A stretch of 64,000 bases of DNA, taken from assembly GCF_001956315.1 (NCBI RefSeq), contig NZ_MOLY01000030.1, positions 1 to 64,000 of the forward strand, written 5' to 3'. The notes under the pieces were generated by a model. It made no database searches and was not told where the DNA came from. It worked only from the letters and a program-made list of their open reading frames with translations. This document shows, in pieces, positions 58,739 to 64,000 of this stretch; within the stretch, counting starts at the first letter, position 1, and every line of letters starts with the position of its first letter. This stretch comes from Sphingomonas montana. GTDB lineage: Bacteria; Pseudomonadota; Alphaproteobacteria; Sphingomonadales; Sphingomonadaceae. The position numbers were made by a program, and so were the translations under genes.

Positions 58739-59089
58739 ATGACCGATCAGACCCTTGACCAGAACCCAGGCGACCCGAACCCGGGCGACCTGCCGACCAC
58801 CGAAGCCCCGGCTACGGACACCCCGCCGGACCGGCTGTCCACCAATCCGAAAAGCCCGTTCTTCCTGGCCGAACATCTCCAGCGTGGCGTTGGCATTGTC
58901 TTCAACGGGGTCGAAAAAACGAATGTCGACGAATATTGCATTTCCGAAGGCTGGGTGAAAATGGCGGTCGGCCGCACGCTCGATCGCAAGGGCAATCCGA
59001 TGACGATCAAGCTGAACGGCACGGTCGAACCCTATTACCGCGACACGGCGGCCGCTCCCGAGGACGAACCGGAAGCCCACCCGTCCTGA
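58739..59089 (+). CDS. DUF3297 family protein
   Basis: A 116-aa cytoplasmic protein. A Pro/Asp/Thr-rich, probably disordered N-terminus (about 1-30) precedes the compact DUF3297 domain with DRLSTNPKSPFFLAEHLQRG, VGIVFNGVEKTNVDEYCISE and GWVKMAVGRTLDRKGNPMTI. Its function is unknown; the family is common in Proteobacteria as a single-domain protein. ATG 58739 was chosen to give the normal length. Confidence 0.88.
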   Translation: MTDQTLDQNPGDPNPGDLPTTEAPATDTPPDRLSTNPKSPFFLAEHLQRGVGIVFNGVEKTNVDEYCISEGWVKMAVGRTLDRKGNPMTIKLNGTVEPYYRDTAAAPEDEPEAHPS

Positions 59090-59124
59090 ACGAGCCCGAA
59101 ACTGCCAACGGCCCACCCCAAACG

Positions 59125-59162
59125 GTCATCCCGGCGAAAGCCGGGATCTCTCTTCGGTCGGC
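59125..59162. repeat. GTCATCCCGGCGAAAGCCGGGATC half element
   Basis: This single-arm copy has a perfect CCCGGC-GAAA-GCCGGG hairpin. It lies between the convergent DUF3297 and GST genes and could also act as a weak bidirectional terminator. Confidence 0.7.
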
Positions 59163-59201
59163 GACACCCCGTTCACCGCCACGTCACCTCGCGCCCCAGA
59201 C

Positions 59202-59840
59202 TCACCCCATCCGCGCCAGCATTGCCCGCTCCTTGGCCACCAACCCCGCGAACGAAGGCCGCGCCAGCATCGCTGCCAGATACGCCGATATCCGTGGATA
59301 TCCGTCCAGCACCCCGCCGGCATGTTCCAGGTTTACCAGCGGGCTCGCCACCGCCAGATCGGCCAGCGTAATACGGTCCTCGACCAGGAACAGGCTCTCC
59401 GGAATACGCGCCTCCAGATAGGCGAGCACCCCCGGCAGCACGTCCGCCTCGCTCGCGTCCGCCGCGGCCAGGTCCCCCGGCTTGCCTTCGAACCGCGGGC
59501 GCACCACCCGGTTGAAGAACATCGGCCGTACCGCGTCGAACAGTTCCGCATCGCCAAACTCGTCCCAGAACAGCGCCATGCCCCGCGCGCGCGGCTCGGC
59601 CGGGATCAGCGCCGGCTCCGGATGCAGCGCCTCGATATACGCCACGATCGCCGACGAATCGGCCAGCAGATAGTCGCCGTCGCGCAAAGCCGGCATCTTG
59701 CCCAGCGGGTTGGCCTCGCGGAACGCCGGATCGGTACTGGCCCGCCCGATGCGGTGCAGGTCGATCGCGACGTCCTTTTCGGCGGCGAATGCCAGCACCT
59801 TGCGCACGAACGGCGAAAACGAACTTCCATAAAGGATCAT
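59202..59840 (-). CDS. Glutathione S-transferase family protein
   Basis: A 212-aa soluble enzyme. The thioredoxin-like N-terminal domain has LYGSSFSPFVRKVLAFAAEK, a Ser-Pro active-site region, NPLGKMPALRDGDYLLADSS and AIVAYIEALHP. The helical C-terminal domain has FLVEDRITLADLAVASPLVN with the conserved Asp. The substrate is unknown. ATG 59840 follows AAAGGAT-type sequence on the opposite strand only weakly; length supports it. Confidence 0.88.
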   Translation of the reverse strand: MILYGSSFSPFVRKVLAFAAEKDVAIDLHRIGRASTDPAFREANPLGKMPALRDGDYLLADSSAIVAYIEALHPEPALIPAEPRARGMALFWDEFGDAELFDAVRPMFFNRVVRPRFEGKPGDLAAADASEADVLPGVLAYLEARIPESLFLVEDRITLADLAVASPLVNLEHAGGVLDGYPRISAYLAAMLARPSFAGLVAKERAMLARMG

Positions 59841-59890
59841 GACGGCCCTGCTCCCGTGGATCGGCTTCGGATCGCCACGATCCGCCAATC

Positions 59891-60550
59891 TCAATGCATG
59901 CCATAATGATCCGCCAGCCGGTCCAGCGCCAGCCCCAGCACCAGCTTTCCCGACCGTTTCGGCCACCCCAGCGCGCGTTCCGCCGCCTCCAGCCCCTCGC
60001 CCGCGCACGCCACCCGCCACACCACGTCGGACAGGCCCGGCCCCGCCGCCGCGACGGCCGCCTCGAACCGTCGTCTGGCCGACAGCTGCGCCCCCGACGG
60101 GTCGATCGCGCCCCCCGTACCACCGCCCGGCGTCGCCGCCGGGTCCCAGCGCATCGTCACGCGCGGGGCCAGCTGCGCCGTTTCCCAGTCCGCGCGCACC
60201 CGCTCGCCCGCCTCATACTGCCGTGCGCTCACATGCCCCCGCGCGCGCAGCCAGCCCAGCGGCGACTCGCCCAGATTGACGGTCACGCGCCGTCCGCCGC
60301 CCTCGGCTGCCGGCAGCGTCCTGGTCACCAGCATCCGGTTCGCGCCGTCCGGCGTCGCGTCGCGGACCGACCACCCCCGACCTGCCGCAGTCGCGACCAG
60401 CCCGTCGTCGGTCACCCGCGCCAGGTCCGCCCGCACCAGCATCTCGACCAGCGCCGCCGGCGTATCGGACAGCTTCCGCCCTGCCGCCAGCGCCGCCATC
60501 ACCGCCTGCCCCCGCCGATCCAACGTCAGCCCCATGTCGCGCATCCTCAT
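59891..60550 (-). CDS. DUF6456 domain protein, GafA/GafZ-like candidate GTA activator
   Basis: A 219-aa protein. The N-terminal part (TLDRRGQAVMAALAAGRKLS, then LVEMLVRADLARVTDDGLVA) looks like a winged-helix fold. The C-terminal DUF6456 region has SPLGWLRARGHVSARQYEAG, ERVRADWETAQLAPRVTMRW and LSDVVWRVACAGEGLEAAER, ending GWPKRSGKLVLGLALDRLAD. To my knowledge DUF6456 corresponds to the C-terminal part of GafA/GafZ, which drive GTA transcription in Rhodobacter and Caulobacter. It diverges from an XRE repressor over a palindrome, 4 kb from the GTA cluster. The start is uncertain (ATG 60550, 60544, 60535 or 60583). Confidence 0.78.
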   Translation of the reverse strand: MRMRDMGLTLDRRGQAVMAALAAGRKLSDTPAALVEMLVRADLARVTDDGLVATAAGRGWSVRDATPDGANRMLVTRTLPAAEGGGRRVTVNLGESPLGWLRARGHVSARQYEAGERVRADWETAQLAPRVTMRWDPAATPGGGTGGAIDPSGAQLSARRRFEAAVAAAGPGLSDVVWRVACAGEGLEAAERALGWPKRSGKLVLGLALDRLADHYGMH

Positions 60551-60600
60551 CGCCCTACCGACGAACACTTGCCATAACGCCATGATTGTAGGACAGCACA

Positions 60601-60617
60601 ATAACCAGAACGGTTAT
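60601..60617. promoter_or_regulatory. Perfect palindrome ATAACC-N5-GGTTAT, candidate operator
   Basis: ATAACC (60601-60606) and GGTTAT (60612-60617) flank a 5-base spacer in the divergent promoter region of the DUF6456 and XRE genes, ten bases before the XRE start codon. A dimeric XRE protein could bind here and repress both genes. Confidence 0.6.
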
Positions 60618-60626
60618 CGAGGTCCC

Positions 60627-61190
60627 ATGATCACAGTCATCCGCGACGTCCGCCGCGCGCGGGGCATGACGTTGCAGGACGTCGCCGACGCCTGCGTCCC
60701 ACCGACCACGGCCCAGACGATCGGCCGGCTGGAAACCGGCATGCGCACGGTGTCGGTCGGCTGGCTGAACCGCATCGCCGCCGCATTGGACGTGCCCGCC
60801 GCCGATCTCGTCCGCCTGCCGGACCAGGCCGAACTGCCCGTCGCCGCGATCCTCGGCGGCACCGGCGCGCATGCCCCGCGGCAATCCGACGCCGTCCTGC
60901 CCCCCCGCCCGGCCGCCGATCAGGTCGCGATCATCGTGGAGGCCGGCGTCGGCGATTACCGCGCCGGCGACATACTGTGGTGCCGCCGCGTGGGGCCGGA
61001 CGGCTTTCCGGCCGCGCTCAACCGCGACATCCTCGTCCCCCGCCCCGCCGGCCGGTTCCTGTTCGGCCGCCTCATCGGGCGCGAGGCCGGCAAGCTCCAG
61101 ATGCTCCCGCTCGGTGCCGGCATGCGCCAGCAGGTCCTTGCCGACCCCCCCTGGGCCGCCATCGCCAACCTGCTCGTCCGCACGCTTTAA
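60627..61190 (+). CDS. XRE-family regulator with S24-like C-terminal domain
   Basis: A 187-aa repressor-type protein. The HTH (about 4-58) shows RRARGMTLQDVADACVPPTT, AQTIGRLETGMRTVSVGWLN and RIAAALDVPAADL. The C-terminal half (about 95-187) with VAIIVEAGVGDYRAGDILWC and DILVPRPAGRFLFGRLIGRE resembles the S24/LexA-like domain of phage repressors, though I do not see a clear Ser-Lys autocleavage pair. It is divergent from the DUF6456 gene, an arrangement like RogA next to gafYZ in Caulobacter. Likely a repressor of that gene and itself. Confidence 0.85.
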   Translation: MITVIRDVRRARGMTLQDVADACVPPTTAQTIGRLETGMRTVSVGWLNRIAAALDVPAADLVRLPDQAELPVAAILGGTGAHAPRQSDAVLPPRPAADQVAIIVEAGVGDYRAGDILWCRRVGPDGFPAALNRDILVPRPAGRFLFGRLIGREAGKLQMLPLGAGMRQQVLADPPWAAIANLLVRTL

Positions 61191-61198
61191 GAGCCTAA

Positions 61199-61225
61199 AG
61201 CCCTCTCCCCTCCGGGGAGAGGGCT
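61199..61225. terminator. 12-bp hairpin after the XRE gene (CCCTCTCCCC family repeat)
   Basis: AGCCCTCTCCCC (61199-61210) pairs perfectly with GGGGAGAGGGCT (61214-61225), with a 3-base loop. It belongs to the same repeat family as 48034 and 26693, and may terminate the XRE transcript nine bases after its stop. Confidence 0.7.
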
Positions 61226-61346
61226 TGGCTTGGTACCACCAGGCAGCGACCGGAACATCCCGACCATTAAAGAGCGGCAGAAGCCCCCCTCGCCACCCCC
61301 GCGCCCATCCGCTATGCCCCGCGCGACACCCCAAGGAGACCTACCG

Positions 61347-62060
61347 ATGATCGAAGCCGAATGGTGGGAGTTCGAGGATCGCGACAGCCTGGCGCAACAG
61401 GTTGCCGACGATATCGAATTCGTGATCGAACGCGCGCTCGCCGGTCGTGGCCATGCGCTGCTCGCGGTCACCGGCGGCAGCATGCCGGCCGCGATCTTCG
61501 CCGAACTGGGCAAGCGCAAGATCGCCTGGGACAAGGTCGTCATCACGCTGACCGACGACCGGATCGTGCCCGATGACGACAAGCTCAGCAATTTCGCCGA
61601 ACTGACCAAGATGGCGGGCAAGACAGGCGCGACGCTCGTGCCGCTCGTCCGCGGCGCCACCGCGACCGACGATCCCGCCGCCACCGGCCGCGCCGCCGAC
61701 GCGCGCCTCGCCGACCTGCATTTTCCGCCCGACCTGGTCTGGCTGGGCATGGGCGAGGACGGCCACACCGCGTCGATCTTCCCCGGCCCTGATTTCAACC
61801 ATGCGGTGAACGGCCCCGCCGCGCGCCGCGCGATCGGCGTCCGGCCCGATCCGATGCCCGCCGATCGTCCCGCCAACCGCGTCACGCTGACCCTGCCCGC
61901 GCTCGCCGGTGGCCACGCGATGATCGTCACGATCGCCGGCGACGTGAAGAAAGCCACGCTGGAGCGCGCGATCGAGGAAGGCCCCTCGTCCACCCTGCCG
62001 ATCGGCCGCGTGCTCGCCGCCACCGAAGCCGCGATCGACATCTACTGGAGCGCCGAATGA
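61347..62060 (+). CDS. pgl: 6-phosphogluconolactonase
   Basis: It hydrolyses 6-phosphogluconolactone to 6-phosphogluconate for the Entner-Doudoroff and pentose phosphate routes. The 237-aa product has LLAVTGGSMPAAIFAEL near residue 40, KVVITLTDDRIVPDDDKLSN and the signature VWLGMGEDGHTASIFPGPDF. AAGGAGACC precedes ATG 61347. The flavin reductase gene starts in its stop codon (ATGA), so the two are co-translated, though no functional link is obvious. Confidence 0.95.
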   Translation: MIEAEWWEFEDRDSLAQQVADDIEFVIERALAGRGHALLAVTGGSMPAAIFAELGKRKIAWDKVVITLTDDRIVPDDDKLSNFAELTKMAGKTGATLVPLVRGATATDDPAATGRAADARLADLHFPPDLVWLGMGEDGHTASIFPGPDFNHAVNGPAARRAIGVRPDPMPADRPANRVTLTLPALAGGHAMIVTIAGDVKKATLERAIEEGPSSTLPIGRVLAATEAAIDIYWSAE

Positions 62061-62581
62061 CGACCGCGACCGATCTGGACATCCCGCCCGCCACCGACAC
62101 CGCGACGCTCGCCGCCGCGGTCCGGCTCGCGCTGCGCCGGATGGCGAAATCGGTCACGGTCATCACCTGCCTGCATCTGGGTCGCCGCTATGCGATGGCG
62201 GCGACCGCGGTCGACGCGCTGTCGATGGATCCCCCGTCGATGATCGTCTCGGTCAACCGCTCCGCCTCGCTCCACGCGCCGCTCGCGGCCGGCGCGGACT
62301 TCTGCATCAACGTGCTGGGTGCGATGCACGAGGATGTCAGCCGCGCCTGCGGTGGCGGCGCCTCGGGCGAGGACCGGTTCGGCACCGGCAACTGGATCAC
62401 CGGCCCGCGCGGGCTGCCGATGCTCGCCGACGCGCAGGCCGCCTTCGTCTGCCACAACGACGTCTCGCTCGGCTACGGCACCCACGCGCTCTTCATCGGC
62501 CGCCTCGTCGACGTCCGTTCCTACGGCGACGTCGATCCACTGGTCTATCTCGACGGTCGCTACACCCGCACCGCGGGGTAA
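62057..62581 (+). CDS. Flavin reductase family protein
   Basis: A 174-aa FMN-binding split-barrel reductase that would reduce flavin with NAD(P)H for a partner oxygenase. Segments VRLALRRMAKSVTVITCLHL, AMAATAVDALSMDPPSMIVS and SASLHAPLAAGADFCINVLG are typical, with FIGRLVDVRSY and PLVYLDGRY at the end. It overlaps pgl by four bases; no monooxygenase is nearby. Confidence 0.92.
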   Translation: MTTATDLDIPPATDTATLAAAVRLALRRMAKSVTVITCLHLGRRYAMAATAVDALSMDPPSMIVSVNRSASLHAPLAAGADFCINVLGAMHEDVSRACGGGASGEDRFGTGNWITGPRGLPMLADAQAAFVCHNDVSLGYGTHALFIGRLVDVRSYGDVDPLVYLDGRYTRTAG

Positions 62582-62647
62582 TACGCTCGCCGGTTTCGCC
62601 ACCTGCCGGCTCCGCGAACCGAACAAAACCGGGAAACAGCGTCCGCC

Positions 62648-63352
62648 TCAAGCGGCAGTGATCGCCTCGCCCTGCTGCAACATCTCGCCGCGCGTCACGA
62701 TCACGCGGTCGCCCAGCTTCACCGCCCGGAACAGCTTGGCCGCAAACGCGGTCGGCACCCCGATGCAACCATGCGTTACCGTGCCCCATTCCACGTCGCT
62801 GCCGTGGATAGACACGCCGTCGTTGGTCAGCCGCAGCATGTACGGCATCGGCGCGCCGTACAGATTGGACACATGGTCCGCATCCTTCTGCGTGATCGGG
62901 AATATGCCCAGCGGCGTCGGCTTCTCGTCCGCGCCGTACATCACCACCGCGGTGCCTATCTCGTACCCGCCGCGGAACACCGACAGCGTCTGCGCGGCCA
63001 GGTCGACCGTCACGATCATCGGCCCCGCCGGCACGCCCGCCTCGTCCCATACATAGTCGCCGTGGGTGAACGGGCGCGGCACATCCAGCACGCGTCGGAT
63101 CACCATGCCCTCGTCCACCGCAGGCGCCGCGACCGGCACGACCGCCGGCTTCGCGGGGACGGTCCGGACCGACCCGACATGGTCGGTCGGCGACTTGGGC
63201 GTCACCCAGCCGGTCCGGATCAGCGGCGGGGTGCGCGCCGATACGCCCGCCATCCAGGCGACCGAACCCAGCACGGCCGTGCCCAGCGCCAGCTGTGCGA
63301 TCCGCCCGCCCCCAAATCCGCCAGATCCTCCCGCCATCCTACCCGCTCCCAC
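62648..63352 (-). CDS. L,D-transpeptidase family protein
   Basis: A 234-aa periplasmic YkuD-domain protein. An N-terminal Gly-rich stretch and membrane anchor (IAQLALGTAVLGSVAWMAG) precede a Pro/Val linker. The catalytic domain follows with MIVTVDLAAQTLSVFRGGYE, the His motif VSIHGSDVEWG and the Cys in THGCIGVP. It is a paralogue of the enzyme at 14610-15230: FRGG-YEIGTAV, APMPYMLRLT and HGCIG match closely. It acts in peptidoglycan cross-linking or lipoprotein attachment. The first Met and residue 6 Met are both possible starts. Confidence 0.92.
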   Translation of the reverse strand: MGAGRMAGGSGGFGGGRIAQLALGTAVLGSVAWMAGVSARTPPLIRTGWVTPKSPTDHVGSVRTVPAKPAVVPVAAPAVDEGMVIRRVLDVPRPFTHGDYVWDEAGVPAGPMIVTVDLAAQTLSVFRGGYEIGTAVVMYGADEKPTPLGIFPITQKDADHVSNLYGAPMPYMLRLTNDGVSIHGSDVEWGTVTHGCIGVPTAFAAKLFRAVKLGDRVIVTRGEMLQQGEAITAA

Positions 63353-63467
63353 TTCTCCGGCCCGCCATCGCTCAAACCCCGCGGCAAGGCCAGTCGCCCA
63401 TTCGCGCTGTCCCGCGGCGGCACGTTAAGCGCGTCGCTTCACCATCCCGCCACTGTACCGACCAAAG

Positions 63468-64000
63468 TTACAGCCACTTGGCATGCTTGAACCGCAGATA
63501 GAGCGCGGTGCAGACCACCGCGATCACCCCCAGCACGACGAAATAGCCATATTGCGTCTTCAGCTCGGGCATATGTTCGAAATTCATGCCGTATATGCCG
63601 GCGATCGCGGTCGGCACCGCCAGGATTGCCGCCCAGGCCGCAAGCTGGCGGGTGATCGCGCCGGTCCGCTGCTGTTCCAGCAGGTTGCTGAATTCGAACA
63701 CGGACGACAGCACGTCGCGCAGCCCGTCGACCATCGTCTGCGTCCGGCGGACATGGTCCAGTACGTCGCTGAAATAGGGCTTCGCCTCCACGTCGATGCA
63801 GGGCAGGTCCAGCCGCACGATCTTGCCCGCCACCTCGCTCATCGGCCCGAGCACGCGCTGGAACCGGATCATCTCGCGGCGCAACGTGAAGATCCGCGTG
63901 ATCTCCTCGCGGCCCAGGAAACTGTCCAGCGTACGCTGCTCCATCTCCAGTACCTCGTCCTCGATCGTTTCCACCAGCGGCAGATATCCGTCGACGATAT
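63468..64000 (-). CDS. corA: CorA-family magnesium/divalent cation transporter, N-terminus outside the window
   Basis: The visible 177 residues are the C-terminal part. A long helix (VLEMEQRTLDSFLGREEITR, then IFTLRREMIRFQRVLGPMSE) leads into two membrane segments carrying the pore signature IAGIYGMNFEHMPEL and ending in the basic tail YLRFKHAKWL. The frame stays open to the window edge (IVDGYLPLVETIEDE), so the gene is cut by the window, not truncated in the genome. It imports Mg2+ or related ions as a pentamer in the inner membrane. Confidence 0.93.
   Translation of the reverse strand, partial: IVDGYLPLVETIEDEVLEMEQRTLDSFLGREEITRIFTLRREMIRFQRVLGPMSEVAGKIVRLDLPCIDVEAKPYFSDVLDHVRRTQTMVDGLRDVLSSVFEFSNLLEQQRTGAITRQLAAWAAILAVPTAIAGIYGMNFEHMPELKTQYGYFVVLGVIAVVCTALYLRFKHAKWL

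Overview
The window is chromosomal DNA of a high-G+C alphaproteobacterium, most likely a Sphingomonas or close relative (Sphingomonadales). This rests on gene content: a hom-glpX-recJ run, a large GDH-180-type NAD glutamate dehydrogenase, a XrtV-type exosortase set, PAS_5, DUF3297 and DUF3597 proteins, and a full Rhodobacter-type gene transfer agent (GTA) cluster that includes DUF6127 and DUF2793. No taxonomic marker such as 16S rRNA is present. All family names come from reading the translations; no database search was possible.

Layout: 1-2.6 kb holds small hypothetical and stress-type proteins; the first ORF contains palindromic repeats. 2.7-7.2 kb carries hom, glpX, recJ and tRNA-Glu. 7.4-11.4 kb carries a TonB-dependent receptor followed 22 bases later by a PhoD-type phosphatase. 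11.4-14.0 kb is a lower-G+C, gene-poor stretch with ORF fragments and a few possible small genes. 14.0-19.3 kb is an exosortase locus: a CAP-domain protein, an L,D-transpeptidase and a PEP-CTERM protein on the minus strand, divergent from exosortase and EpsI, then a small membrane accessory protein and an EpsD-like lipoprotein. 19.3-20.6 kb is mostly non-coding and ends at tRNA-Thr. 20.7-26.7 kb holds a PAS_5 protein and glutamate dehydrogenase. 26.9-39.7 kb is housekeeping and metabolism: phbB, hemH, a molybdenum hydroxylase subunit, an acyl-CoA ligase, lgt, a NDUFAF7-like methyltransferase, dienelactone hydrolase, a frameshifted GST, a Bax-inhibitor-1 protein, an MFS transporter and sodC. 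An OmpA-family protein follows at 40.4-41.5 kb.

The main accessory system is the GTA cluster on the minus strand, read from 55.9 kb down to 41.7 kb. It contains small and large terminase, portal, DUF6127, prohead protease, capsid, head-tail connector, head closure, a 68-aa ORF, DUF3168, tail tube, GTA-gp10, tail chaperone, a short tape measure, a large DUF2460 fusion, DUF2163, NlpC/P60 peptidase, tail hub and DUF2793. Many genes overlap by ATGA or GTGA, which suggests one coupled transcript. There is no integrase, replication or lysis module, as expected for a domesticated GTA rather than a prophage. About 4 kb upstream, a DUF6456 protein (GafA/GafZ-like) and an XRE/S24-type repressor diverge from a short promoter region with a perfect palindrome, a plausible local GTA switch.

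The rest (SOUL protein, ABC-F ATPase, DUF3297 protein, GST, 6-phosphogluconolactonase, flavin reductase, a second L,D-transpeptidase and a truncated CorA gene) is ordinary chromosome. Several families of small inverted repeats are scattered through the window, many of them inside the GTA cluster, and some touch or enter coding sequence.
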